Below are positions 46,274 through 56,639 of a stretch of DNA of 64,000 nucleotides, one piece after another. This DNA is from Anagrus nilaparvatae. Its lineage: Eukaryota > Arthropoda > Insecta > Hymenoptera > Mymaridae. The stretch lies in the NCBI GenBank assembly GCA_022575985.1, contig JAKSXM010000288.1, positions 2,879,501 to 2,943,500 of the forward strand, read 5' to 3'. A program made the translations under genes and the position numbers. A model generated the notes under the pieces. The model saw only the letters and a list, made by a program, of their open reading frames with translations, was not told where the DNA came from and ran no database searches. Every line of letters starts with the position of its first letter. The stretch's first letter is position 1.

Positions 46274-47275
46274 CAAGGGGAGACCGGAACATTGGGACAC
46301 CAAATTACAAACTAAAGTTATTGATGATTTTAATATGTTGAAAAAACATCCAAGATGCCCCCCGTTTATTTCAACGCACCTTCTGGGTCTAGAAACGCAC
46401 GGGTTAATGTATTAAAATAGGGTTTATAGACAATTTTCTAAATAACTCTGTCATCTTACAATTCGACCAAAATACTTCCAGCTGGTCTCATTTTTTTCTT
46501 ATAAGTACCATTCAATTCCTGATTGAAACCGTAATTTTTCTTCACCCATCCTCTTATAACTATAGTTAATAAAGCAAATTTCCATTTTTAGCCCAAAATG
46601 ACCAATTTTTAAGTTGCTGCTAAAATTGTAGTTTTTGATGAAAATGAGTTTTATAGGTCTCAAAAAGTAGAAACTTTGTACAAGTTCCATGTTTCCAAAA
46701 AATCTTTACTTGTCCTTTTACCTTTAGATATTTCTGATATATGACTCCACAAAGTTAATTATAAAATATGATTTTTTTTTTAAAAACCTTAAATTGAGAC
46801 CCTGTCTTTAAATTATCATATCTGCTAAACAAATAATAAAAAAGAAACAAGTAAAGGATTTTTAGAAACTTAGAACTTATACAAAATTTTTGAGACCTAT
46901 AAAACTCATTTTCATCAAAAACTAAAATTTTAGCAACAATTTAAAAATTGGTCATTTCAGGCCAAAAATGGGTATTTGGTTTATTGACTGCAGCAATGAG
47001 AGAATTGGTGATGAAAATTTTCGGCTTGTGGAATTTGAAAGATGGCATTTATAAAAAAAAAAATGAGATCAACTGGAAGTATTTTGGTTAATTTTGCGAG
47101 GTTACAGCGTTATAAGATTTCAAGAAACAATCGAAGAAACCCTATTTTATAACATTTTTATAACATGAGCCCAGTGTTTCTAGGCCCAAAAGGTGCGTTG
47201 GAATAAACGGAGGGGATCTTAGCTGTTTTTTAACATATTGTAATTTGGCGACCCAAATCTACCAGTCTTCCCTTG
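46274..47275. mobile_element. 1.0-kb foldback element flanked by TTA
   Basis: The arms of about 400 bp are inverted copies: left CAAGGGGAGACCGG...CCAAATTACAA...GATGCCCCCCGTTTATTTCAACGCACC, right GGTGCGTTGGAATAAACGGAGG...TTGTAATTTGG...GTCTTCCCTTG. TTA lies on both sides (46,271-46,273 and 47,276-47,278), compatible with the 3-bp TWA duplication of PIF/Harbinger transposons. There is no transposase. A single decayed arm of the family is at 11.18-11.50 kb. Confidence 0.6.
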
Positions 47276-47412
47276 TTAGTTATAAACATTGACAAAAAAT
47301 ATTGTTTTCAATTTAATACCATTGGTCTCATTGCTACAAGTATTAAATTTATTTTTTTATAATACTAATATATAATATATTTATATATTGCAAAATATAT
47401 TAAATAAATAAA

Positions 47413-47833
47413 TGTAGGAACATGGGAGGGTCAAACACAAATAATAACACTTTTATTTAATTATTAAAAAAGTACAATATAAACATTTATTAACAAGAGC
47501 ACAAAATTAAAAGTACATAATCAAAATGAAAAGCTTCACTCCAAAACTCACACAAAACTACATTACAATAAAATCAGTTCTTTATATATAACACGCCTTA
47601 TTAAGTTTTTTCATCTCAAGGCAGACTAACGTGTTAATCTCCTCTCCATAAAATTAGAAGAAAGAGACAGCTGCTACTTTCCTAAAACAAAAGTGGCCCG
47701 AAGTGACTCGGGCCCTTTCGGCCTTTTCCCGTTACTTACGAAAAACTTAGAAAAAAAACGTATTAGATATCAAAGCATAAGTATATAAATTAAAATAATA
47801 ATAATAATAATAATAAAAACTACCGGTCCAACA
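47413..47833 (-). repeat. 3' LTR
   Basis: On the minus strand it starts TGTTGGACCGGTAG and ends CCTACA (TG...CA). By eye it is roughly 90% identical to the 5' LTR, with small indels. AATAAA on the minus strand lies near its 3' end. It includes an AAT microsatellite at about 47,795-47,817. Confidence 0.8.
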
Positions 47834-48375
47834 GTTTGGCCGTCCTGATATATTCCTAACCTCAAGTAACCTAAATTCTCCAAGCTTGTTCCATCCCCAA
47901 GGTCATCCAGATCATAAAAGCTGTCCAGTTCGTCCACATGACCTTGCCATGGTGTTATGTCTTCAGCCTCCACGTTAGTATGTATGGGCCCATCACCACC
48001 CTCCACCCTTTTCAATGTCACATTGGTCATGTTCTTTGACTTTTGTGATTCAATAAGGCCCAAAACTTCGAATTGCTAACTTCAAACCTGGTCCCCATTG
48101 TTTTCTCAAGATGGCAACTACGTCTCCCAGCTGATACTTAATAGCTGAAACCCGATTTTCATCAAACATCCGACGATTTTCTTCGGAAACCTCTCATAGA
48201 TCTCTGCATCTAATAAATTTATTAGGTCTATATTTTCAGGAGTACAGGGTATTATAGTCTGCTCCGATATCAATGCGACATAGGACTTCCTCCGTCCCAA
48301 TTACCCCCTTGAACGTACTGCATTTTCTCCCCCGCGTATAGCCAATATATTATCCCTCCCAGCTGACCTCTCTAG
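47834..48375 (-). pseudogene. pol remnant: integrase C-terminal (GPY/F) tail with frameshifts
   Basis: After the gag stop, a new ATG overlaps the stop (ATGA at about 48,375) and opens only nine codons (MTREVSWEG). Farther on, CTPENIDLINLLDAEIYERF, RRMFDENRVSAIKYQLGD, VVAILRKQWGPGLKL and RSFGPY are readable, followed by a DITPW-type end. They are split between frames and broken by stops. QLGDxVAI..xQxGPGLKLxxxxxGPY is the GPY/F module after the integrase core of Ty3/gypsy elements. Everything between the pol start and this tail has been deleted. Confidence 0.75.
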
Positions 48376-49557
48376 TCATGCTGACTTCTTTTTCTGGGCA
48401 TCTTTTTCTGGGCACGCCGGTTTAATATGCCCAAACTTTTTGCACCTATAACACTTTGGGCCCTTATCCTTATCAGGACACTCCGTCCTCATATGGCCCA
48501 CCCCACCGCAACTAAAACATTTGGACTCCTGATCATTAGGGCCCTTTTGCTGCCCTTTATTCTGCCAGTCTTTTTTGCCCTTTTGTTGGCTACTGGACCC
48601 CCAATTTTTACTAGTCCTTGGGGTAGCTAACGGCTCCGATAGCAGGTCAAGCTTTTTGCGCAGATCGCCTAACGTCTGCGCTGAATATAAAGCCCATCGC
48701 ATTGGCTCATTGTCAGTTATTCCCCTGACAATATATTTTAAAACATCCCACTCCTCCATATCCGCTTGCCGCCCCAGCAACTTCATCTCCTGGAAGAAGT
48801 CGAAGACACTCTCCCCTTTCTTCCGCCTACGCGCCGCCATTATCTCATAAATCTCACCCTTCGATGTTCGGGCCTTGAACTCATTTTGCATTGCCATACT
48901 CTCCTCTTTCTTACTCTTACGCGTCACCATTATCTCATAAATCTCGCCCTTCGATGTTCGGGCCTTGAACTCGTTTTGTATTGCCACCTTTAAGGCATCC
49001 CACGTGGTTATTTCTGAGCAATTTTCGGCCCATTTTTTGGCCACCCCCTCAAGAGCGTTGCTCGCCCCAACATAACCTTCCAATTGGGACCAACCGTACG
49101 CCATTATTTTGTTGTCCATGGCCCTGACCCACTCCGCCACCGGTCTGGCTGGGTCATCCCCTTTAAACTTTGGTAAGGAGGGCTCCGCATCCGCTAATGA
49201 GATTCTTTGCCCCCTAGGGGTCGCCCCAACCCCCTGACCCACAGAGGTAACCAACGACCCCCTAGAAAGGCGAAGCATCTCATTTTTGGCTTGAAGAGTC
49301 TCTAACTGGTGGTTAATACTCTCCTCCCTGAGCCTTTCGTTCTCTGCACGCAAAAACTCTATTTGCGCCAGAGCCTCAGCTAATCGCGTCTGAGCTTCCG
49401 TAATTTCCGGCCCATCTGCCATATTTAAACTCTTCTTTGCGCGTCTACCTAAAAGTACCTTTTTTACCCCCAACCGTTTGACTACAACTCGCTTGTTGTC
49501 CCTCTTAGCAGCCCGACTTGGTTGGAGTGGTCTGCGAATTACTCGGACCACTGTCAA
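48376..49557 (-). CDS. gag: Gag polyprotein of the Ty3/gypsy element (393 aa)
   Basis: Structural protein that packages retrotransposon RNA in cytoplasmic particles. Residues 1-45 are very basic. A Leu/Glu-rich coiled coil spans about 55-95, and a retrotransposon capsid domain about 125-300 (SLPKFKGDDPARPVAEWV, then AKKWAENCSEITTW). Two zinc knuckles of the CX2CX4HX4C type follow: CFSCGGVGHMRTEC (about 347-360) and CYRCKKFGHIKPAC (about 369-382). Residues around 205-265 contain a 30-residue tandem duplication (QNEFKARTSKGEIYEIM twice). Met46 (MADGPEI) may be the true start, since the basic leader is unusual for gag. The frame is fully open although the LTRs differ by roughly a tenth. Plus-strand open frames here are shadows. 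Confidence 0.9.
   Translation of the reverse strand: MTVVRVIRRPLQPSRAAKRDNKRVVVKRLGVKKVLLGRRAKKSLNMADGPEITEAQTRLAEALAQIEFLRAENERLREESINHQLETLQAKNEMLRLSRGSLVTSVGQGVGATPRGQRISLADAEPSLPKFKGDDPARPVAEWVRAMDNKIMAYGWSQLEGYVGASNALEGVAKKWAENCSEITTWDALKVAIQNEFKARTSKGEIYEIMVTRKSKKEESMAMQNEFKARTSKGEIYEIMAARRRKKGESVFDFFQEMKLLGRQADMEEWDVLKYIVRGITDNEPMRWALYSAQTLGDLRKKLDLLSEPLATPRTSKNWGSSSQQKGKKDWQNKGQQKGPNDQESKCFSCGGVGHMRTECPDKDKGPKCYRCKKFGHIKPACPEKDAQKKKSA
48841..49020 (-). repeat. 90-bp in-frame tandem duplication inside gag
   Basis: TATCTCATAAATCTC(A/G)CCCT recurs at 48,841 and 48,931, exactly 90 bp apart. The following TTCGATGTTCGGGCCTTGAA is identical in both copies. Confidence 0.85.
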
Positions 49558-50037
49558 TGTTGACTTTTAGAATGGTCTGAGCCTCACTCAAACGACTTTA
49601 TAAAAATATAATTTATTATGCTAAACCAGACTTCACTCAGACTAAAAATTTTTAATATACGACCAAAAGGTATTTTTCGAGTTTTGCTCCGACTTCAAAA
49701 AATTTTACATGGGTAATACTTTCTCTGAACCGCGCCCCTCTTTTCTCCGACTCCGGGACTACTACGACTCGTGTGTAGTCCCCACCATTACGCTTTCTCT
49801 TCTCGCTCGCTCAATATAGTTCTCCTTTTTTATATGTATACAAAAAAAAATCTCTTTTACCAAATCATTGAAAATGATTCACGTGCTTCTCTCCAACATG
49901 TGGCACCATTGATTTCCGGGGAACTTGCTCCAGGTTCCACCGCTGTTAGACTTTTTACTCCATAAAAGTCACTTCACCGATGATGATTTGGCCATACCTT
50001 TTGTGTTATTGCCCCTTCTGTCCCATTCATTAATTTT

Positions 50038-50055
50038 GACTCGGACAAGACCCCA
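50038..50055 (-). other. candidate tRNA primer-binding site
   Basis: TGGGGTCTTGTCCGAGTC on the minus strand starts 2 nt inside the 5' LTR and begins with TGG, as needed to pair with a tRNA CCA end. I cannot name the tRNA. Confidence 0.45.
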
Positions 50056-50057
50056 TT

Positions 50058-50473
50058 TGTAGGTACATGGTAGGGTCAAACACAAATAATAACACTTTTA
50101 TTTAATTATTAAAAAAGTACAATATACACATTTATTAAAGACGCAGCACCAAATTAAAAGTATATAATCAAAATGAAAAGCTTCACTCCAAAACTCACAC
50201 AAAACTACATTACAATAAAATCAGTTCTTTATACATAACACGCTTCTTTCATCCCAAAGCAGACTGACGTGTTATTTAAATCTCCTCTCCATAAAATTAG
50301 AAGAAAGAGACAGCTGCTACTTTCCTAAAACAAAAGCCGCTCGAAATAACTCGGGCCCTATCGGCCTTCTCCCGTTACTTACGAAAAACTTAGAAAAAAA
50401 ACATATTAGATATCAAAGCATAAGTATACGAATTAAAATAATAATATTAATAATAAAAACTACCGATTCCACA
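50058..50473 (-). repeat. 5' LTR
   Basis: On the minus strand it starts TGTGGAATCGGTAG and ends CCTACA. It shares GCTGCTACTTTCCTAAAACA (plus strand) and a CCCGTTACTTACGAAAAACTTAG block with the 3' LTR. Differences are spread along the length. Confidence 0.8.
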
Positions 50474-50989
50474 TAAATGACAACATTGTTTAAAAAATAA
50501 TATTTAAAAGGCCTTAAACCCTTAATTTCTTAGCCCCTATAAACAATAATATTCCATATGTAATATTAATTCTTATAATTGTAAAACATGTTAATTACAT
50601 AAATTACCTGAGCTCAAAAAATTCAAAACTAAGAATTTTTGACTAAACTTCTTACGTTTATTAAACTTTTTTTTTTAATTTATCATATTTTTTTCAAAAA
50701 ATCAAATTTATAAAACTTATGAAAAGTTAATTCTATACCATTAATATAGTATAATTAAGCTTGGCAAAAATGTGTACAAAACCTTATTTATATATATAAA
50801 ATCTTTACTGCATAAATAAAGAAAATGTATAATAAAGAAATAATAAAAAGGCTGTCTCAAAAAAAAATTATTATTATTTTTTAAAGCTCCAAAAAAAAGG
50901 TACCATTTTCTTTTTCTTTTAAATATGATTCCTAAAATATTTCAAAAAAACGTTTGTAAATATAGTGCCAATGTATATTGGCTCTATTA

Positions 50990-52179
50990 CTCCAGTCAAA
51001 TCACGGTTTTGGTTGTATTGTTCGTGGCCGCCACCAGATTTGGTCTACTATTGGTTATTTGGGTCGTTGAACACAAAAATCGGGGTGTTTTCTATAAGAA
51101 ATTGGGCCTTAACCCTTAAATTAGCCATAACTACCCCTAAAAAGGGCATTTTCGCTGTATTCACTCTAAGCCTTTGAAATTTGGTATACGGGGGTTTCTT
51201 GGGTCGCTGATCACGAATATTGAAGTATTTTTTATAAAAAATTAGACCTCTACCCTTAAATTAAAAAATCCCTAAAATTTTCGCTGTAATCACTCTAAGC
51301 CTTTGAAATTTGGTCTTATAGGGTTTTTTGGGTCGCTGATCACAAAAAAGAAGTCTTTTCAATTAAAAATTAGGTCTTCACCCTTAAATTAGCCTAAACT
51401 ACTCCTAAAAGGGTTGTTTTCGCTGTATTCGTTTTAGCCTTCTATTATTTGGTCTATTAGAGTTTTTTAGGTCGCTGATCACAAAAATCGGTGTCTTTTC
51501 AATTAAAAATTGGAGGATCACACTTAAATTAACCAAAAATTTTGTTTCATACAAGTGCACTCAGTTCAGAGTATGGAATAAGATTGATCGTTTGTATTTT
51601 ATAAGATTTAAAAAATGTCACAAAAATTATTTTTTTTTTGTACGTTTTTGTATTTTTTTAGAAGAATCTGTAATGTTTAATTAAGAATAAAAAATCTTTT
51701 TACTTAAAAATTTATGATTAATTTATTTATACCTTTCAAACCTTTTAGGAGTAGTTTTGGCAAAATTAAGGGTGAAGATCTAATTTTTAATTGAAAAGAC
51801 CGCGATTTTGTGATCAGTGACCCAACAAACCCTATTAGACCGAATTTTGGAGAACTAGAGCGAAAGCAGCGAAAACACCCCTTTTAGGGGTAAATTTGGA
51901 AAAATTAAGGGTGAAGACCTAATTTGTAATTGAAAAGACCGCGATTTCCGTGATCAGCGACCCAAAAAACCCTATTACACCAAATTTTAAGGGCTTAGAG
52001 TGAATACAGCGAAAATGCCCTTTTTAGGGGTAGTTTTGGCTAATTTATGGATGAAGCCCCAATTTCTCATAGAAAAGATTCCGATTTTCGTGTTCAGCGA
52101 CCCAAAAAACCTATAGTAGACCAAATCTGGTGGTGGCCATAAACAATACAACCCCCCCCCCCCCGTGATTTGACTGGAG
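50990..52179. mobile_element. 1.19-kb foldback element with internal tandem units, TA-flanked
   Basis: The ends are CTCCAGTCAAATCACGG and CCGTGATTTGACTGGAG, with TA at 50,988-50,989 and 52,180-52,181. Each half is built from units of about 130 bp (GGGTCGCTGATCAC..ACCCTTAAATTAG..CCCCTAAAA.GGG.ATTTTCGCTGTATTC), inverted about the centre near 51,600. A run of C occurs at 52,152-52,164. There is no transposase. TA flanks fit a Tc1/mariner-type origin. Relatives occur at 26.1, 54.4 and 59.7 kb. Confidence 0.7.
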
Positions 52180-52987
52180 TATATGTCTTGCTTCAATTTT
52201 TGTTATTTATTAACGGTATTGAGGTAATGATTTGGCAATAATCCTATTATTATATTAATCGTAAATTTTTACCTTTTGTTCCCATATATATAAAGTAATT
52301 TAGACTAGTTTAATAAATTTTTTTATTGCGGAGAGCATAAGACTCATTTTTTTTAAATTAAATCAATAAATTTTGTTAAAAATCAAAAGCTGATTTTAAT
52401 GTCTTTTCGGCTCCAGAGTCCCGATAATTTCTGCTTGAAAATAAGCGAAAGTTGAGATTCAATATTGGGATATAATCCCACTTTAAAACTGGAATTAAAA
52501 ACTTAAAGACACTTTAAAGCCCAATCGAATTAACTAAAAAATTCTAATGTATATTTTATCGAATTTTGGTTATTTATTAAGAAAATATAGCTTACTTTAT
52601 ATCTATATGTATAAAAATACTATAAATCCATTGTTGCAGAAACCGTTTAATTTAAAAGTGGCTAAAGCCATTAAGAATCTTACAATTACGATTTAAAATA
52701 GTATGAGAGAAAAGTTTTATACAAGCACTAAGCAATTATCTACTTTCTAGAGAGTTTTTACCACAAAAACGTGCAAAGAAAAGTTTTCTAAAAAAAAAAA
52801 AAAACAAATCGAATTTTATTTTATTATATGACATAAAAGTAAATAAGTTTTGAAAATTTAATTAAATTTTTTTTTTATTTCAGAAAATAACACTAAAACA
52901 ATTATTCTTATCTTTTTAAAAAATATGTTTAATGTATTGATTTTATACTTGGTTATCGACTAATAAATATGCTTTTTTTTGTTACAG

Positions 52988-53094
52988 AGCAAGCAATGAA
53001 AAGGTGTGAAGCAGATGGTACTTGGGAAACTCATCCTATTACATCGAATCCGTGGTCAAATTATACATTATGTTTTAATAAAGAGGAATTTTAT
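52988..53094 (+). CDS. exon of a secretin-family (class B) neuropeptide receptor, hormone-binding domain
   Basis: A 107-nt exon follows TTTTTTTTGTTACAG and is followed by GTTAGT. It encodes QAMKRCEADGTWETHPIT then SNPWSNYTLC. The Cys-x3-GxW...WSNYTxC pattern is the C-terminal part of the extracellular hormone-receptor domain of class B G-protein-coupled receptors. The Trp and both Cys residues are conserved structural positions, and NYT is a glycosylation site. In insects this fits calcitonin-like diuretic-hormone or PDF receptors; I cannot choose between them. Two nucleotides complete the preceding codon and the exon ends on a codon boundary. No neighbouring exon is seen, so the flanking introns are several kb or lie outside the window. 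Confidence 0.7.
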
Positions 53095-53144
53095 GTTAGT
53101 ATACACTTTTTTAAATTATATTTTAAGAGCTTTTATAAAAGTTA

Positions 53145-53340
53145 GGGGAGTGCGATTACCCGTAATGCTGAGTACCCCACCCGAAAAATTGAGCTTTTTT
53201 GGATCGGGATGGGTCGGATCAAATTTTTGATAAAGCCCAAAATTTTTCAAAAATAGCTGCAGATACAAACTGAGTCGAAAATTTTGGCTAAAAAGCCAAA
53301 GAACCCCTAAAAAATTTTCGGATAGGGTAACCGCACACCC
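53145..53340. mobile_element. 196-bp MITE, TA-flanked, in the receptor intron
   Basis: The ends GGGGAGTGCGATTACCC and GGGTAACCGCACACCC are imperfect inverted repeats with TA on both sides (53,143-53,144 and 53,341-53,342). CGGCTAACCAGACACCCCTA at about 57,382-57,401 is a related end. Confidence 0.55.
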
Positions 53341-53344
53341 TAAT

Positions 53345-54000
53345 AAAAACAGCAATATTTTATACTATTTAAAGTGTATTTTGGCCAAAATAATAACAAT
53401 ATGGTTAATTATTTTTTTTAGTTTTTTAAGAAAAAATTTAAATAAAAGTAATGTTTTGAGCGAAAAAGAAATATGATAGGATAACTCTATACATATTTTG
53501 TTTAGCCAAATTCCAATCACGTATCAGTAAAGGGTTCAATAAAAAAATCAACCCAAAAATAGTACAAAATTTATTTTAACCATAATTTTTCCCAGAAAAA
53601 GTATTGAGTTCATTTATGGAGATGCTACTATATTATTTTTTGTTTATTTATTTATTTACTTCGTTAAAATTTAATCTGCCAATTATAGATACTTTTAAAA
53701 GTTATGTAATATCAATTTTAATTATTCATCCTTTAATCTATATATATTACTAATTTATATTTTTTTGCGTTGCATCTAATTAACTACTTTACATATTTTA
53801 CTGACTCTTACTGTTTAATTTTTATTTGTTTATTTATTGAAAATATAAATTTTTTAACTACTACTCTCACCCGAACGTATTTTATTATACTCTGTGTCGT
53901 ATAATTCACGTTCCTCGCGAGCAAAGTTACAATTTACTCCAATCATAATAAAAGGGTTTAGTTGTATAGGTACCTACTAGCAACCATCAGATTTGACTGC
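53345..54000. other. gene-free AT-rich stretch
   Basis: No exon or repeat is recognised. Confidence 0.4.
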
Positions 54001-54409
54001 ACTGTAAAAAGTAACTTTCTTATATTAACAAAAAAATTAGAACAGTTACGAAAAATTAGTAAATTTTCGAAAAAATTTGTAATTATTCGATAAAAATCTT
54101 AAATTAACTAAATTCTCGATCGAATTCTCGATTTTTTTTTGTGAATTCGCAAGAACAATTGATAATTTACCATTTTTTTCTCGAAAATTTACAAAATAGT
54201 TGTAACTTTCCGAAAAATAGTTGTGAATTTACAATTTTTTTCGTAAATTCACAAAAAAAAATCGAGGATTCTCGAATTTTTCGATAATATGCTAAATTTA
54301 GTTAATTTACGATTTTTATCGAATATTTACAAATTTTTTTAAAAATTTACTAATTTTTCGAAAATATTCTATTTTTTTTTGTTAATCTAAGAAAGTTACT
54401 TTTTACAGT
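54001..54409. repeat. 409-bp inverted-repeat element (MITE-like)
   Basis: The ends ACTGTAAAAAGTAACTTTCTTA and TAAGAAAGTTACTTTTTACAGT are perfect inverses over 21-22 bp. The interior is built of short AATTTTCGA- and CTCGATTTTTTTT-type inverted pieces. No clear target duplication. Confidence 0.65.
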
Positions 54410-54414
54410 ATAGT

Positions 54415-54790
54415 ATAGGTTTCTTGGGTCGCTGATCACGAATTTCGGGATCATTGGATTATGAAATTGGGACTTTCCCTTAAATATACCAAAAATTACA
54501 CCCAAATTGGAGTATTTTTACTATATTTGCTCTTTGAGTGCCCAGATTTGGTACCTAGGTGTTTTTTGAGTCACTGATCAAGAATTTTAGTGATCCTGTA
54601 AGGTAAAATTAATATTTTACCCTTAAATTAGCTTAAAGTGCGAAAATAGCAAAAATCTCCCTTTTAGGGGTAACGATCCAAAAAACTCCTAAGTGCCAAA
54701 TTTGGACACTCAAAGAACAAGTGAGTATATTCAAAATACCCTATTTTGGGGGTAGTTTTTGCTAAGTTAAGGGTGAAGCCCGAATAATAT
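54415..54790. repeat. decayed copy of the CTCCAGTCAAA foldback family
   Basis: TTCTTGGGTCGCTGATCACGAATTTCGG, TTACACCCAAATTGG, CCTTTTAGGGGTAA and TTAAGGGTGAAGCC are units of the 50.99-52.18 kb element. A small palindrome is centred near 54,630. Confidence 0.5.
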
Positions 54791-54794
54791 AAAT

Positions 54795-56190
54795 TTAAAA
54801 TAATAAACTTTATTCTAGATTCTTATAATTATAATACAGAAGATGGACAAAACTCTTTAAAAAATGCCTTTAATATAAAAAACAATGAAGTAGAAAGAAG
54901 CACAAAAAAAGATACATGACAGAAAATTGGATTTGTTATTTTTTTTCTTTTTTTGACAAAATTCATAAATGCAATATGTCTCTTTAAAAAAATCAAATCT
55001 ATATTATATAATAATAATAATATATACGTCCCTACGGATTCGTTGACATTTTTTCAAATACAGTGCTGAAAAAGCAATTTCCTATTATTCTGTCATTTTG
55101 CAGTACTTACAAAAAATTTTATGGTTTATTTTTTTTGAAAATATAAAAATATGTTATTATATTGATAAATTTGAAAATTTAAATTGTACTTTTCAATTTA
55201 AAGATGATATAATTTTCATACTTGAAAGAAATAATAAGAATTTAAAAAATATGCGGAAAAAATTTAACAAGGGTCTATATTTCTATCTTAAATGTTTTAC
55301 ATTCATAATCATAAATAGCAAAAAAATTTCATGCTTAATTTTCCTTTGAATTCTTTAATACGAAAACCTTTTTTTCTCAATCCCATTAATAACCGCAATT
55401 ATTCAAGAAAAAAAAAATTGAATGGCAAAGCTGCGAAAATGCACTTCAACAGGTGAAGTATATCGCTATGTCAGTATCATATGAAGCAATTAAAGTTTGG
55501 GTTGAAGTTGAATTTATGCGGCAATTAAAACTATCGGAAGAAACATTCTAAGCACTTATAGAAGTAAACTTTTCACAAGTAAGGGTTAAGTTGATTAATG
55601 GAAATATATTATCAGAAAAAGAAATATTACCAGAGCTTTCTTAGCCCTAAACTATCTGAGGTTAAGCAGATTTTAACTAGGAGCAAATTCAAGGGAATTT
55701 TCTTGATTTTTTTTACATTAACGTATCCTTTCAGAGGTGCCAAAAATTTTATAGTCTTGATGAATTTACAGCAAAATCCAATATTTTCATCAGATTTTTA
55801 TGTATTCAAGTAAAATTTTGAAATAAAAATGACCCTCGAGAAATTTTTATCACTTTTAGTGAAAGTTTTCTGAAAATCAATTGAAAAAAATTAAATTATC
55901 TTTGAAATGACTCATACAGGACAAGTCTACATCAAAAACCTTTTTTTTTAGAAACTAAGAAATTCACTTTTGCATAAAAATAGCATTTAGTCTACTTAAT
56001 CAATAAAAAATATCATTATTTAGTCTAAATCAGCTGTAAATAATTGTATAAAATTAAATTGAAAACAAAATCAAAATAATTGAAATTTTATAAGAATTAA
56101 AATTAATATATTCATCTTCTTATAATTTGTATTTTTATAAAAAATCAATTGCTTTCGATAAATTGCTATAATAATAATAATATACCAGTA
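54795..56190. other. gene-free stretch
   Basis: Short open frames at 55.1-55.8 kb have no protein-like features that I recognise. An AAT microsatellite occurs near 55,010. Confidence 0.4.
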
Positions 56191-56195
56191 TAAAT

Positions 56196-56628
56196 CAAGG
56201 GGCAGTCCATTCAGAGCACAGTAACTGTGTGCCAAGTGTGCGCCAAATTTGCGAATCATTTTGGAAGCGCTGCTAATCTTTCAAATAAATTAAATAGGTT
56301 GGGACCACCATGTTTCATCAAAAATACCTTTTCGGGCACCCTCTTTTTAATCTTATAAATATATTAAAAATATTTGCTTTTTTTGGAATACCTACGAAAG
56401 GCTTATAAGATTAAAAGGAGGGTGAGCGGGTGATTTTTTTTATGAAAAATGGTGGTCCAAACCTATTTAATTTATTTGAAACATTAGCAGCTGCTAGTGT
56501 TAGGTAAGCTAGCTAGCTAGCTAGCCAACTAGCTCTTCCTAAATAATTCGCTAATTTGGCGCAGACTGATCGCACATCAGTAGCTTACTTGGCGCACAGT
56601 TACTGTGCTCTGAGTGGACCACCCCTTG
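56196..56628. mobile_element. 433-bp hAT-type MITE
   Basis: The ends CAAGGGGCAGTCCATTCAGA and TCTGAGTGGACCACCCCTTG are inverted repeats continuing through GCACAGTAACTGTG. The flanks GTATAAAT and ATATAAAT match at 7 of 8 positions, fitting an 8-bp target duplication. CAAGGGG-type ends and 8-bp duplications are typical of hAT transposons. A second inner palindrome (GGGACCACCAT / ATGGTGGTCC) and a GCTA microsatellite (56,509-56,526) are inside. Confidence 0.75.
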
Positions 56629-56639
56629 ATATAAATAGA

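Larger units (their letters stand above)
47413..50473 (-). mobile_element. non-autonomous Ty3/gypsy LTR retrotransposon with pol deletion
   Basis: A 3.06-kb minus-strand element: 5' LTR (50,058-50,473), candidate primer-binding site, gag, pol remnant and 3' LTR (47,413-47,833). TAAA flanks both sides (47,409-47,412 and 50,474-50,477), fitting a 4-bp target duplication, although the flanks are low-complexity. The internal part is far more GC-rich than its surroundings. Protease, reverse transcriptase, RNase H and the integrase core are missing, so it can move only with enzymes supplied by a relative. Confidence 0.85.

Noticed and set aside
48427..48993. Plus-strand open frames across the gag region
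   Set aside because: They are antisense shadows of gag, whose zinc knuckles and capsid domain are clear on the minus strand.
55098..55560. Possible transposase remnant (SVSYEAIKVWVEVEF, QLKLSEETF)
   Set aside because: Too short and without a catalytic motif, so no family could be supported.
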